From Sitta carolinensis (Eukaryota; Chordata; Aves; Passeriformes; Sittidae): a stretch of DNA of 64,000 nt. Below the pieces are notes generated by a model. It did not search any database and was not told where the DNA came from. It saw only the letters and a program-made list of their open reading frames with translations. Made by a program: the position numbers and the translations under genes. Numbering within the stretch: position 1 is the stretch's first letter; each line of letters opens with the position of its first letter. The stretch lies in contig CM063313.1 of assembly GCA_032173965.1 (NCBI GenBank), positions 62,001-126,000 of the forward strand. Direction: 5' to 3'. Shown here one piece after another: positions 35,376 through 50,179 of this stretch.

Positions 35376-38300
35376 CTCCTGGGGTAACATTTTCCCTGAG
35401 GTCTGTCTTTGCACTACAGTTCTCCTGTTCATCTCTCTATCAAACATATGCAGGTATGGAGATTAAAAAATTTACCAGGACAGATGGATTGCTTTTGATG
35501 GTAAAAATCTGTTACCTACCAAAAGAAGGAAAGTTTTTCTTTTGCTCTCCTCTGAAAATAAGTGAGAAATAAAACCACAGCCAAAACAATTCATGATTTT
35601 TTTTTTTTAGTCTGAATCATTCTCTCTCAGACTGCCTTGAACTGTAAGAATAGTTCTGCCTGCAATTACCAAAGCCTAGGAGCATACCAGGATAACCTCC
35701 TTCCCCAACATGAAGCCTTCAATCATACTATTGAAAATTATATTTGGTTGTTGTTGCTATTGCATTTCAGTGATGTTATGATTTAGAGCCTTGTCTTACA
35801 CCTACTGAGGAGAAAAGACAAACTCCACCACCTTCTGGGAGCCCCCACGCTCTTCCAAGTTCTCTTTGAGATTGTTTGGTTTAGGTTTGCTGGTTTTTTT
35901 TCATTTTCCCCAGGAGACCTTAGTCTGTGTTATTACAGATTCACTACATGTATCTTATCTTTATTTTAGTATTTCCGTCCTTTTTAAAGATCCCTTTACA
36001 AATACTACTTGCACCATCTTGATAGCAGTTTTCACTTCAGAGCAACAATGTGACTTCTTAATGAAATCTGTGCATCTGTGTATCCTTGGATAATATTCAC
36101 AATAAGCCCCAAATGGCTACCCAGAGAAAGAGTGAAGAATCTGGAAAGAAGAGGGGAGAAACAATAAAAAGGCTAGATGAAAAGCAAACGTGTGGGAAAT
36201 AATTGCATTGCTTTGCTTGCACAATTAAAAAGCATATCAGAGGAAAACAGTTAATGCTCACTGAGTGCATACAGGAGTTTTAAAGCTTTAGTGTCAGCTC
36301 AATTATAAACCTACCCTAACAACAGCTCACTGATTTATAAAGCAGATTACATTCTCCAGCAGCCAGAGATGGTCTCTTTGGCACCACCTGCAGCCACCTC
36401 CTCCTGCTTTCCTTGTCTTTTAGAGCATCATAGATTACTTGGGATGATTTCAGACTGTCAGGGCTCAAAAACAGCTGTTCCTTTTCTGGAAACCAAACAG
36501 CCCAGCCTTTCACTTTCTATGGCAACAACAGTGAGCCCTTTGCAATCTGACCTGCCAAGGAAAAAATGCTGTTAATTAAATGTTAATTGCCTTAATGCAG
36601 TATGCATTATGTGGAAAAATGTAAGTTATTTTAATCTGTATTTTAGAGAACACATCTGAGGCTTAAAATGCCAGGCAGAGGCACCTTATAAATTGACAGA
36701 TATATATTGCTTTTGCCCCTTTGGTGTTAGAAGAGACTTCTATGTATGAGTTTAATAGAGGTGTTGTTCTATTATTTTTCATACAATTTAATTTTATTTC
36801 TATGCAAACCCAAATGAAGCATTAATAGCCAATTTTGAGTGGTATTAAGATGAATTTTTTAAATTACATACATTATTTCTTTTTCTTTTAAAATATATCA
36901 GGCTCTGAGCCTTTCTAATTCCAGCAGAGTGTGTGGTTCGATTGAGGGATCTTTATTCCTGGATAGACACCAACGCCTTTGTGTTGCCCCCTCAATGGTA
37001 GGCAGGCACCTGTATGGCCATTCTCAGAGGGGCCGTGCCATGCGACACTTCCAGCACCCTGAGGGAAATAGGATTGTCAGCTTCTCAATTTGAAGGGCTC
37101 CTCTGAAGCAACCTGTCTCACTCCTGTAACCTTCTGCTCAAAAACCTTGCCTTCCCTTAAACTATTTAGCACCCAGGCTAAAAGACCTCATTACTGCAGC
37201 AGTTCTTCTGCCAGCTTGGGCCAGGCCCTGAAAAGATTTTCCACCTCCAAGAATGAGGTGATGGGGATGAGAGGAACTAGAAAGCACAAACTTTAGTGAT
37301 GTGTGGGGGAACAAATTCTTCAAAGCTGCTTGCTCTGGCCAAAATTCATTGTAATGGCTGTCATGGTACAGGAGTGCCCAAAGGTTCCCGTCCGGGGATG
37401 GCTGGGTATGTTACGCTGCTTTTTCTCCTGGCCAAGTTTATTATTATATTTTACCTAAGACTGCTGTAAATGCCATGATGGTCTGTGCAGGGCATTGCAG
37501 GTGATGCAACAGAAATGCCTACACAAAAAACTAAAATTTAAAAAAATTTATTCCCATTAACTTTTGGCTAACTTAAGAAGCAATGGGGATGAAAATGCTT
37601 GTGTAAAATCACTGATCATATACCTATGTTGTCCAAACTGTCTTCTGGGAAGAATAAATTGTGCAGGGATATAAAAGACAGACCTGATAGCAGCAACCAT
37701 AAATATGTCACTCTCCTTTCTTCCCTTTTTTAAATTATCTGCAATTCACAAAGGCAAATTACCAAAGCTAACAGTAGGGAAGGGTCTACTGTTCAGCTTT
37801 TTTTCCTGTGCAAACAGATAAATGGAATCTGATGAAGTTCTGCAGGTTTACACTAGCAGCAAATGCCACTTAAATAAACTGCATACATGCTGCAGTGGTC
37901 TCATAGGGACGTGGGAATACCTGCTTCTGTGATTTGATGCAAAACTATTTATGGACTCAGAATTAAACCCTCTAGACAGGAAGCTGCCAGAAGAAAGATG
38001 TCAGCAGAGGCAAGTCTCTCAGGGAAGCAACAGCACTGCTAGCATAGCCCAGGGCCCTGCCTAAACACAGAGTTAGCATCCATTCCAGAGATCTGAGCCT
38101 CTCTCAACCACATCTGGATTTGATCTCCAGTGTTTCAAAATCTAGGCAGTCTCGGTGTTTTTTGGATTGCTACATGCATTATTTTTCTCATCTTAAAGCT
38201 GCCCATGTAGAGAAAAACACAAGACTTCAGTAACAGTTACCAGCATGATTTGGTTTTATTACCTTTCTGTTCAAGACCCTTGTTTCCCCTTGTAGCATGT

Positions 38301-38480
38301 CAAATTGCCCCCAAAACCATATTATACAGCAGAGAAATGTCGTTCACACTTCACTGGCTATTGATTTACTTTACTTATTGGCACAAAATCAGCCTGAGAT
38401 AAACATTTTGTCCCCCATTTCCACTATTGTAAGCGATATAGTTCACTGCAAGATAGGCAAACCCCAATGTGCGGGGTCAC
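35375..38480. other. Intergenic, unassigned
   Basis: No supported gene. The segment 36580-36900 is AT-rich and low in CpG. Confidence 0.5.
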
Positions 38481-38489
38481 AATTTGACA

Positions 38490-38640
38490 TGGCTTTCTAA
38501 TCAATGTGTGAAAAATTACCTAATGAATAATGGGTTGCACATTTCCACAAACAAATTAACCAGGGTGAGACTGAAACTAATGATTATATTTATCTAATGT
38601 AATTTCACATCTGTTACTAGAGCTAGTAATTTTTTTTTCT
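38490..38640. promoter_or_regulatory. Candidate regulatory block with TAAT/ATTA cores
   Basis: A short AT-rich block contains TCTAATCAATG, CCTAATGAATAATGGG, ACTAATGATTATAT and GAGCTAGTAATT. Several closely spaced homeodomain-type cores make it a candidate enhancer of the adjacent OTP domain. This is inference only. Confidence 0.3.
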
Positions 38641-41600
38641 TTCCATGGCATCCTTAGAATTGCAGCCTAGCTTTTGAAAGACAGACATTTTACAACCATT
38701 CAAACACATAATGTCTAGTGTCATATATATAATTTTAAAACCACAACATATTTGGGAAATTTGTTACTATTCTACATTTTCTGGGGGTCAAACTGCCTTT
38801 TGAAATGTGGTGTGGTTTTCACACTGGAGCCAGGGTGCTGCAACTGACACCTCCCATACAGGGAACAACAAAAGTAATCTTTTCCCCCATATACTGCCTG
38901 ATAGTTTTCACTGTAGTTAGTGTATTGTTATTTACAGATGACAGTGGAAGAAACCTCACAGTCATGTTCTTTTTCTTCTTCTTAAAATAGATTTGTGTTT
39001 TCCTGATGAAATTATCAGTTTTGTAAAGCAAATATTCCTGGAATCTGACTGCTGACCCCACACATATTCAGAAAGTAGACAGAACCTAATGCCGCAGGAT
39101 CTTGTCAGAGGAGGGAAAAGCAACTGGCTCTGTGGGGTTTGCTTTCCAGCTGGGGTTTTTATTCTCCAGGCACAACAAAATATCTTGCTTGGGGTGACAA
39201 AAGTTGCTCAGGCACCCTCCCTAGACTTCAGAATGTGAGGCATTAACTTGTCTGTCCCTCTCCCAAGAGAAATGTTTCAAAGAAGGGCTTCAAAGACCAC
39301 CAGGGAAGGACATAGAGGACAATGCTGGGGTTTCCTCCCCTGAAGCTGGCTCAACTCAATCCCCATGGGGGGATATAGACCTCCTCTTGCAGGAACCATC
39401 TTCATTCCTACTGTTGGGGGCTATGTCTGCTCTGCATCATCAACTGGCTTCCAGTTGTCTTTAAAGATGTTGCAAGAAAAGCAAGAGTCTCCAAATGGCA
39501 TCACTACTTGAATCAATATTATTAAACAATTTCACAACCTGTCTCAGTTGTGGTGGCAGCTTTCATAAGGATTTATTATCCAGAAAGAGAAGAAGAGAGG
39601 GGACTGAGAGTGCACGGAGGTTTGAAAGTCATTGTACCGAGAGTTTAATTATTGTATTTTTCACTGAAGTTGAAAGTATTGAGGAAAATCTAGCCAATTT
39701 CATATTACCTCATGTGATTAAAGAAGTTGTATGATTGTTCAGAATGTGTAATTGCCTTTCAGTACAGCTGAGCTGAAAAAAAGCTTTTTGACTTCACATC
39801 CTTAATACTTGGTGGTATTTGTAGCTTCATAGGACTAGCCAAACAAAACTGAGAAATTAGAACCAGTTTTATTCCAAAAACATTCTGATAATTGTTTTGA
39901 CTGAAAATTATGGTAACTCAGTGTGTATTTCTGTTTGGATTTGTGTGTATGGGCTGTTTTTAATAGTATATGTTTATGTCATCTTCATTGAGAAGAGTCC
40001 TCTATGAAACCATGTTGTGTATAGGGCAATATATAACTTCACAGGCAGGTTTTCAAACCACAGGAAAAAATTGTGACACAATATCACGTTTATTACATGG
40101 AGTAAGACATGCAGACATGCAGATGTCCTTCAATTATGTGCCTTATAAGTCTACAGTAATGTTTTCTTTTTAAAAAACTCTTTTGTATTTGTCTTCTTTA
40201 TTGAGAACAGAAACTCTGAATGTGCAGTACTACAAATACTTCCTTTTTTAAAAAATGAGAGCAGATAGCACTCATTCCTTTCAATGTTCATTCCAGAAAT
40301 AAATGACCTTGTTTTACCCATAAGCTTGTAGGACAGCTGAGGGCAGGTCACTCTAAAATTGTCTGGTTACAAAGTAGACCTCTGGATCTCTTGATTTGGC
40401 GATTCCCTGTTCCACCAGCTACAGAAGAGGAGTCCATGCTCTACTATTACATTGCCTAATAAAAATAGATTACATATTTCTACAAACAAGATAACCACAG
40501 AAACAGACACTATCAAGTGTCAGCCAGCCTGGCAATAGTTGAGCTGCGTCCTTCCGATGAAGCATCTTCTGCAGTAGCTTGTTAATCCCTGCCTACACAG
40601 TGGAGAACTCTGGTGTAACAACTGAAGAGGAGTGTTTCTGACCTGTGGACTGTGAGTGCACTGGGATAACATCAGTGCATCCATTTTGCTCACAGAGATT
40701 GAGACACTGCTGCCCCTGGGGGAGGCAGGAGGTGGGTAGGTGCCAGGAACATCCCTCTGCACTGGGGCAGCTGAGCAGCTTGACAGTCAACACCTGGCTC
40801 ACAGGTAACTCTGGTGGAGTTCCAGGGCATGTGTGATGGCAGTTGAAAAACAGTACGAAAATAGAGCACAATATAATAGAGACAAACTCATGTGTAGCCA
40901 CCCTGTCACAAACACTTGACTGCCCAAATGCACCATTCTTCCTAAAGTGCTTTCTTTTCCCTACTGTGAGCACGATGACTGTAGCATGTCCTGGGCTGCC
41001 ACAGTCTGCAGAAGCCACAGTGAGAGGGCTTTGACAAGGCATGGAAAACCCAGGGATCTCTTTTTCCCTGGGGACCACAGTGACAGATATAGGTAGAGTT
41101 GCTTTGGGACTGAGCTCAGGAAAACATTTGATCCCTGCTCATAACAAGCATATTCACTCAGTAATTTTTGTTTCTCCATTATCTAGCACATTTGCTTCAG
41201 TTAATGTCTCTTAGCCTAAGCCAGGCTCACTCAGTCCTGAAGACATAACTCAATACAAGCAATTCCTGTTTTAATAATTCACTGATTGCTGCATAGGCCT
41301 TTGTTGCTGGAGAAAATAGTGAACTCTGTTGACTGAAGAACACAAAGAATGTTGATATAAACACAGCACAGAGTGTCCAGAGAGACTCAGAACACTTATA
41401 GTGAAAGCTCACCAAAAACAAACTAAGCATCAGTTTTTCTAGCAGAGGCTGTCTGAGTGTCTCAGCCTGAGTCCAGAAGGAGGTCACACAAGACAGGCAT
41501 GGCGTGATGATAGCCTCTGTGCCTTTTCATGATAACCTGGCTGCACCACTTCTGTTTCTCATTTTCCCTCTGGTACAAATTTCTCACTGAGGGTTTTGAC

Positions 41601-44600
41601 AATTTTCAAATATTGTCATGGAGAGTGTGACAACATGAAATGAGAGTAGAGCACAATGATGCAGTAAATAGTTACATTATTAGAATGGCAGATGCTGGCA
41701 TTGAAGCAGGGTTGTTGGCCTAAAAAAGTAGATTAGGAGGGAGAAAATAGAAAAAAATCTATGAGATATCAGAGGCAGTTGATAGCATAATAACATTCAT
41801 ATGCAATCAAGGGTTTTCTGTGGCAGTGTGAATCAGCTCACATGCTAATATGACCAGTAAATAAACCATAGTAGGATTCTTCAGTTGATATACAACTCAG
41901 CAAATACAACTCCAGGCCAGTGAATCATGTCAGGGGATTGCATTTTGGACTCCAAACCCTGACACTGCTACCCAATAGGAAAGACAAAGTCCTACAGCAG
42001 TGCTTGAGCAATACCCAGCTGTCTACAGACAACCTAAATTCATCATAAACCTGGTGGGTTTTATTTCTTTTTGTCTTAACCTTGTCCTTAGAATCCTCAG
42101 AGATACATCCTGAGTGAGTGCATGGATACTGCTGAAATTTAGGACTTCTGAATGTGCTGTTCTACCTAAACTGAAGTCAGCAAGGCTGCTGCAGCCTGGT
42201 CTCCCACTTAGACAATTGTGAGGAATGGGTTCTCCTCACCCGGCTGTGAAAACTGTTGCCTACCTCTTGTGCCTGTTGTCCTCTACCCGAAATTTTATAA
42301 ACTGCAGTCTAAATTCAGCTCATAAGAATGAACTTGAGAGTATTCAAGGATTTTCTACATGCTTCCAGGGTCCAGTGGTTCACATAACTATCTGATATTC
42401 TGATTCTCTCAGAATATAATAGTCTCTGAGAATCTAATATTCAGAGAATCTAGGTGTCACTGTGGCGAGTAACAACACGATTTTCTCATTTAGAACATGA
42501 TCTGACTCCCCTTTATTCAAAAAATTGACCCCTTTCATATCTTTTTGGACAGGGCACTCTCATCGGTAGGGAGAGTGATAGAACTCTTCACCCACATTGG
42601 CCAAAGCCGAGAGACATCAGAGAAAGTCCGTCCAATAGAAAGAATTCAAGACATTAAACATTTGTTACAAAAACAATGGCAATATTTATATTCAAACTGT
42701 GAGAACAGGCCTTCCAAAACCAAAACATCATGAAGGAATGCAACTTAGGAACTTAAAAACTTAAGGCCTAAGAAAACCAGACTACATCTGGGCACCAATA
42801 ACTCCAGCTTGAAAAGTTTCAGCAACCACTACCTCAAAAATCAACCCCAACGGCATTGATGCAGGCACCCAAATAAACTGAATTTGTGCAAAGGCAAACT
42901 CACCTTTAACAAATGTGGGAGTGCTGCTATAGTCCTTGGTAAATCCATGGTAATTGAGAGCCACATGTTCTGTAGGATAATATTGTAAAGGAGAATAGTC
43001 AAAGCAATATGTCCAGCTGTCTGTGTTTAAATGCAGTGTTTTACATTATGGATATTCCTCCATAGGAATGAAACAGAGAGAAAATTTCATGTGTCTCTTT
43101 CTTGCACATGGCAGGGCAGACCCATGAGCAAACAGAGGCATGCCATGGAGGCATAACTTCCTGACAATGTTAGTCTCTCAGAATCTGAGAGTGTAATGGC
43201 CTGGCCCTATGCACAGCTACTCTGGCCAGCACATCTCAGCTAGAGTGCAGGGGGGACTCAACTGCCTTTGCCAGTCAAACTGCTTCCCTGAGAGCCTCTA
43301 GAGAATGTGCTGAGGCAAACAGGACATCTTTGGGATTTTCCACTGCTGCACAGACTCTGATACAAGGCAGGACCAATTAAAATTGCCCTGAGCAGGTTGA
43401 AGGAGGAAGGCTTTTGCCACTAAACAATTTGCTGATGAGTCAAGTGCCAGATTAAACTTCTTTGCCAGTTTGGAAATGAGAAAACCTAGATGTAACCTAG
43501 ATATATCAAAGTCATTTCATGAAGGTTCACCACTTGAGTGGTACCCATGAAAGCTGAAGGTGAGGGCAAAAGGCATAGCCAGGAATGGCTTTTCACCTGG
43601 AGTGATTCAAACAGGTAGTCACAAGAGTATTTGATGTGTCAAAATCCATGATGCTGCAGTGAAAGCAGGAGTAGGCTGGCGGGTAATCTTTCACAGAGAG
43701 GGTCATAAACTGCTTTGGGTCTCTAGTGGGTCTGACTGGCATGGAGTTCATTTTCCCACAGCAACACTCACAGTGCTGTGGTTTGCATTGGTAGCTTAGT
43801 CTGAAGCAAGAGGCAAAATATAAGGAACAAAATGAGATTTAAACGTCAGATGGGGCAGATGCTGGTGCTTTAAAAAGTGCCTCTGGAATGACTGGATAGC
43901 CACAACATTAAACATGGCCATTTGCAGCTAATGGAAAGCAAAGATTTGGGTATTCATGTAGATTATAAATAGAGTAAGTAGGAAGGACATTATTTGATAA
44001 AGAAGAAAGCCGTTAACTAGTTGTGGAGTTTGATAAGAAGCTAATGAAAGTAAAAAGAGCATTAAAATTGATGAAACTGGGCAGCCTACATTACTTTGAA
44101 GAGGAGACTGAGAAATCAAAACACTTAGATGCTTTTCAAAAAAGTACCTGCAACATTGAATGCTTTCATTTAGTAGGTAATGGTGTAACCAACTGCTGTC
44201 AGAGTTCCAACACCAAGGAGGATGTGTATGGAAGACATCTACAAGAAACAAGCTGACTTTGTTTGGATGTAATTGATTGACTGTAGAATCCATGGGTGAA
44301 ATCTATAGATTTACATCCTACTGAAGAGGCTGAGAGAGGACGTGATAATGAATGAAAGACTATTGGAGCAATTTATCCTAGGCAAAACAAGAATCATCTT
44401 CAACTGAACTGAGAAAGGTCTGATTTAAGTGAGGATACAAAGCATGTGATGAGTGGGTCAGGGATAGCAGCTTCCTGTGTGAGACATGAAGACAGGCCAG
44501 AGCAATTAGCTAATAACACAGGGTCCTGCATCCTTTAGAAAACATCTCCACTGTAGTTGTCTGCCTAGACAGGGTCCCCTAGAGCCAAGCAACCTTCCCC

Positions 44601-47600
44601 ACACTGGCAGGGATCTGTCCAGTCACAGTTTGAGCAAACACGAGCTTAAAATTGCAGAGCAGTTAAAGCAGAAAAGGCAAACTGACCATAATGTAAAATA
44701 TAATGGAATTATCTTCAAGTATTTCTTACAGTAATTAAAACTTAAAGAATAAAGAATGAGTCATTTATTTGCTACCAAGACCTGAAGATCACAAGCTGAC
44801 AATGAATACTGTTGTGGGTGTTAATTTTTGCTTAAAATAGACAAAAATATTAGAGCCACAAACTGTACCAAGTATAATTCTTTATTTAGTAATTTAATAT
44901 CCTTCCCTTTTCATTTCAATGCATTTTTATATGTCTGACCTTCTGTAGAATCCTCATTTTGTTCTCCAGTTGAAAGAGCAAAGCTGGTTAATTTCTGGTG
45001 ACATTTTGTAGCCATGTAGAGGCTGAAATACCTTTTTACACTTGGACTTGTTTATAAATCTGAATTCAGTGGATATCTCCCTAGCTACACGAGCCTGTAA
45101 ACTGGGTAATGTTACTGAAATGAGGCCCTATTCCTTCCCAGGGACTGCCTGAGAGGAGTACATCCTGTTCTCAAGGACCCAGGGGACAGTGAAAAGCACC
45201 CTATAATGGCATTAGCCATGGCAAAGAACTGGACCACTCTATATCTTCTTCACATGTCTTCTACTCTCCCAGTGTACCATTGACTCACATGGACTGTGAT
45301 TATAACAAAACCAAATCCTTCAGATTCAATGGCACAGGGAGTCTTTGTGTTACAGACAAATCAAGTTTTGCCTGGACTTTGGTATAAGACAGGAAGCTCA
45401 AAATCACAGCCTTCCAGTACATAGGAATTTCATTATAAAGTAATGTTTATGCCTTGAAACAGGGACTGGTGCTCCCTGTTAATAATTAGACACCAAAACC
45501 AGGGGAGGATGCTAATAGCCATTCAGAAATGCTCTTTTAAAAGTTAGCAAAAAAAACTAAACCTTAAAAGCTTGTAAAGGAGCCACAGGGAATCATAGCT
45601 GCCACTTAAATTATATTAAAGGGCAATAAATTGAAACCAGTAAAAAAGAAATGTGTCTTTACAGAGTGCATTGTCAGCTTATGAAATTCACTGTAGCGGG
45701 AGGTCAGTGAAAGAAAGTCCAGTTTGTTTTTTCCCAAAGCACTTTTTGGATCACTACCATGATGCTTCCAGTGCTGAAAGAAAAGGCTAATCAAACTTCA
45801 TACTCCAAGACACAAGCTGTCTATGGGGGTCAGGAGAGAACGTCACCCTCAGAGACAGTGTATTAAGCATATTCTGCATTTTCCCTCTCGACCTTCGAAG
45901 GAGGGTAAGGATCTCTGCAGAATTGTTATACAACCTCCAAAGGCAAATTCTGCACAAATGCCTCTGGATTCCTTGCTTCTGGGGAGGGATTCTCTTCTGG
46001 CAGATTTCAACACCTCTAAAAGCATAATTTTAGCTCTGAAAAATGTATTTAAGCATTAGCATTGATGAATGATGCAACATAATAGTGCAGCAGCACTCTT
46101 GAGCCTCAAGAAGATGGGAGAAGATGAAACAGACACAATTTATTGGCAAATAAGGGAGGCAACCTCCCACTCATACCATTGTACAACATGCCAGGTGGAA
46201 GACAAAGACAGACTCATCTGTGCAGAAGTCCCAGTTTTGAGAAGCAAGAGAAGAGAGATATCCTCCTACTAGCAGTTTTCTGAGGAGTAGAAGTAAATCT
46301 CACAGAAGGCCTCACATGACTATTCATAAAGCCCCTCAAGATCACCTTAAATACAAGGGTGCTGGTTAATCAAGCAGCATCCCCTGCCACATCCCAGGCC
46401 AGATCATCCTCTTTGACTCTTGCTGCTATTCATGTTGTGATCAGGTGAAAATTAAAACTGTACCTACTGTGGCCTTCCACCATCACAACCACTTCTGTTT
46501 TCTTTCCCAGTTCCATCAGTGCATGGGTAATGATTGGTCCGTGATGTTGAAAAGGAGGCAGTTGATTCTACATCTTCTTTTCTGAGTTAAGACATGGCTA
46601 TCAGCTGTCCAATAAATTCTGGGTATATCACATCCATTCATGAAATCAAACTGGGTCTCAGGCCCCAGGTCCTACTGCTTTCATGGCTGGATGAGCTGAT
46701 GTGTTGCATGAGGTGTGGCCAGACACTTGAATGTGATTCATCTGTGATCTCTTTCGAAAAATAAAGTTTTTCACTGTGAGAAAGCTGAGTGGCAACAATT
46801 TTGAGCACCAACCCTGCAAATGTTCACACAAGCACCTGCTGAATTCACTGCCAGGTCAGTATGGGCCTTAAAGGCTGCAGGATAAGGATCCTTGCTTCTT
46901 GGTCTCTAGAGTTCAAGCAATAACTCTATATCAGCTGTCAAACAGTTGAGACATATCTGAAACTTTCCACGTTGCTAATTTCCAAGGATTCCTCTCCCAT
47001 TCACTTCTGTGGCATTTGGATTTTTGCTGTGTTATAACACACACGAGGGAAAATTCCTTTGTTGTCCTTTTCATCTCTGTGCTGAAAGGCCATGCTTCCC
47101 AGACCAACCACTCTGAGCTCAGCCTTAACAGCAGGTAAGAGGTGGTCATCTCCCTGCCAGAGCTTGCTGTAGAATGAAAGGAATCTTAATTCCAGCATTG
47201 GAAATTAAGAAGATTTTGTTATTAGCTCTCACATTAAAAATTTAGAAAATACTTGCCAAATCACCGTGTTCTCTCAGTTCTCTCTGAACACAGCTGCAAA
47301 CTGCATTAGGTGTTAGATTGAATGGATATATTTCAGATGAAATATTTGTACTGAATTATTAGAGTAGTCTGTATTACAAAATTACTAATAAATATTGCTT
47401 GTGGCTCAATTTAGCCTGAACTCAGTGAACCTAACCAGTGGTGAGAAATCAAAAACTCTGAAATATCTGATGAATGAATCTAACTAATCAAGAAGCCCTG
47501 TAGGAAGTAGATGCCAGGATTAATGAGCCAGTGGTTTGACCATGCCATGCTGTTATTTCTTCACATAAATGCCCTCAGATGACATTACCTTTGTCATGAA

Positions 47601-48049
47601 AAGGAGAAAAGGAAGGTTACATACTTTCAACTGACAGGTTAACTGCCATACCTCCATTACTGCAAGATACATTTTCACGTGCAGAGATTTTTATTCTGAA
47701 AAATGAAATTTTAAATACCACAACACAAATTAAACCACATTTTCATTTCTAAGAACAGGGACCATTACTGCTAGTACAATAATATAGTCCATGCTGCAAT
47801 GTTACCTGATCCCTTGCCTTGCACAAACTTTCTTCCCATATTAGTAATTGCTTAGTGATTGCAATCTCCAGCAGCAGGTAAGAGCAGATTCTGCCTTCCA
47901 TGGGGATTTAAGCAGAGGAAGAGAGGAGAGGGAGAGTTTCAAAGTATTTCATCAAGAGAGCAAATGAAAGGTTCAGTGACATTATCTATATTCCTTAGAC
48001 ATTAGGGGTGATGTTGTGTTTAGAGAAAAGTAGAATTACATGAATATGT
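38641..48049. other. Intergenic, unassigned
   Basis: No supported gene. A 161-codon minus frame at 40593-41078 is the longest open frame outside GC-rich DNA but has no recognised motif. Short inverted-repeat motifs built on CTGAGAATCT occur at about 42394-42452 and at 43175-43191 (CTCTCAGAATCTGAGAG). Confidence 0.5.
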
Positions 48050-48360
48050 GCCGATGTGGAAATGAATCCATACATAAGAACATAAATCTCAGTCTACTTA
48101 CACACTCCGTGGAACAGCTTAAGGCTAAAATGCACCTTAACATAAGCAAATAAACCCAGCTTGTAACAGCCCCAGTGCCTGGTGTTACCTACTTAGTCAG
48201 TAACAGGCTAATTGTTATTCAGCATAACTATTCCTCTCAATTTATATGGAATTCACTCATTTATTTTGATCACTTTACGTGAATGAAGCAAAGCTGTTCA
48301 TGCTGTTAGATAGAACTGGTTCGTGCTGTTTCATTTTTATCTGTAACATCAGCAAGATTG
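48050..48360. promoter_or_regulatory. Candidate regulatory block 3' of OTP
   Basis: This is unique-looking sequence with GGCTAATTGTTATTCAGC and other homeodomain-type cores, about 2 kb past the likely OTP 3' end. It is called on composition and position only. Confidence 0.25.
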
Positions 48361-49956
48361 AGACTTTACAGTAAAATAATTCAGACAAAGCATGTAGCAT
48401 ATGTGAGTGAAGCCTGTGGTCTCTCCTTCCTTTCACCCATGTTAAACACATAAGAGCATCAGCTTAGATGTTTTGTGCTGCAAAGCTTCAGCAGGCGCTA
48501 AGGGTACATATAATTTCAAAGATCTCCAGGACTCAGAACACAAGGATCTATTGCTATGGAAACAAATCAAATTTTTATCAAAGTTGGGTAGGATCAAAAA
48601 GCTTTGCTCATAACCAGAACTACAGTTGCATTAGAATACAACTGAGGAAATGATGGATGTTTTAGGAGCAAGCACTAAGCTGAAGGACCTTTTTAAGGCC
48701 CCTTTCACAGAGCTGCAATGTCCAGTGTCAAGAGTTGGACCTCACAGGTTGTGTCTCAATCCCCTGCACCCAGCTGGAGAGAGCATTTTTCTCCACCATT
48801 AAAAAGCATATATTTTTTAAGATCTTCCATACCACATTTTACGACATTCCTACATCATAAAGCTGTCTTACTTATAGCAATATAAAGCAGCTGTAAAAAT
48901 TACATGCTTGTAAACAACCTTCCATACATTTGGAAGAAGTAAAGTGAGATTTGCACTCTTCTGCATGTAACTGGAGACCTTTTGCCCTCCTGGCAGGCCA
49001 CGCTTTGGGGAAGAGAACACTAAGACCAAGGGACATCCCAGCTGGCCGCTACTGCCCTTGGCCCATGCAGCATCACCCATTGGACAGGGAAGCTGGAGGT
49101 ACCCTAAACAGCTCTGCTCCATAAGCACCCTCTGTGCCTGCATCTTTGATGGCTGAACTAAACTGATCCCAGACTTCAATCTCACAGCTAAGCCTGGGCG
49201 CAGAGGGGCAGCTGCTCTGCCCAAGACTGGGCGAGGAACTAGAGTCAAGGCTGAAAGGGGAGACAGAACATTGTGACTTCTTTTCCCAAACGCTACCCTT
49301 GTATGGATTGCAGTATGGGACCTGTCTTGACTATCCTAGACTACCTCCAGTGGAGCATCCTGGATTGTTTCTGTACCTTCAGGAGCAGACTCCTGCAGAA
49401 GGGCATAGGGCTGTTTCCTCAGGTGACTCCCAGAGGACTCACTTGTGGTCTGGATCACCAATAATTTATTCTGCTTTTATTTCTCTTTTAAATTAAATAT
49501 GCATATGTAATATGCACTTTGGAGCGGGCAAGGACCCTTCTGTGGGTGCCTATGGAGTCGGGCACTCTCAGGTGTGTAATTAAGAGGTGTGTAATTGATG
49601 GACAAGAAGAGATCTCAGTGTATTGCATAAAAGGCAAGAACGAGGGGGGAAGAAGGAAAAAAGAAGCCCAAACCTGGCTGTATGATGCTTGGCAATGTAA
49701 CTGCGTTTCTTTGTCCCCCCATATCAAAGTTTGGACGGGAGTAAAGCAAAAGTTCTCTCTTCCATGGGGCTCACTTTACCAGTAGCCATGCTCTCATTTC
49801 ACATTCTAAAAACACGAATCATTCCTTCTATTGCCTGCTTGCCTCAGCCTCCCCCTGACCCACTCTCCTTCATCCCTTGTCCCTGCCCTGGTTAACCACA
49901 GAATTCCTTGTTGCTCGCAGTTTAAAGGCCAACCACACAGAAAGATTAACAAAAGT
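48361..49956. other. Intergenic between candidate block and OTP 3' end
   Basis: No gene supported. A 15-bp imperfect tandem duplication (AGGTGTGTAATTAAG then AGGTGTGTAATTGAT) is at 49570-49599. The 126-codon minus frame at 48868-49248 has no family motif. Confidence 0.5.
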
Positions 49957-50078
49957 TTATTAATCATGAAGTATTAAAATTGTGACAAGTGAAAGGCATC
50001 AATGCAAAGTTAAGCAAGCAAACTATCCCCAAACTTGTGACAAAGGACTCAGTGAATACCACAGAAGGAAGTCCTGTC

Positions 50079-50099
50079 TTTTTTTTTTTTTTTTTTTTT
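50079..50099. repeat. T21 homopolymer
   Basis: An uninterrupted T run lies between candidate OTP polyadenylation signals; on the OTP strand it is A21. Confidence 0.9.
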
Positions 50100-50179
50100 G
50101 CCTGCAGTTGAAGACACCTCTCATATCTCACACGCCACATCAAAATCTATAATTCTTCATATCACATACTGAAAATGAT

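Noticed and set aside
40593..41078. 161-codon minus frame in the intergenic region
   Set aside because: It is cysteine-rich but shows no motif, no signal of splicing and no recognised family; overlapping frames on the other strand are similar in quality.
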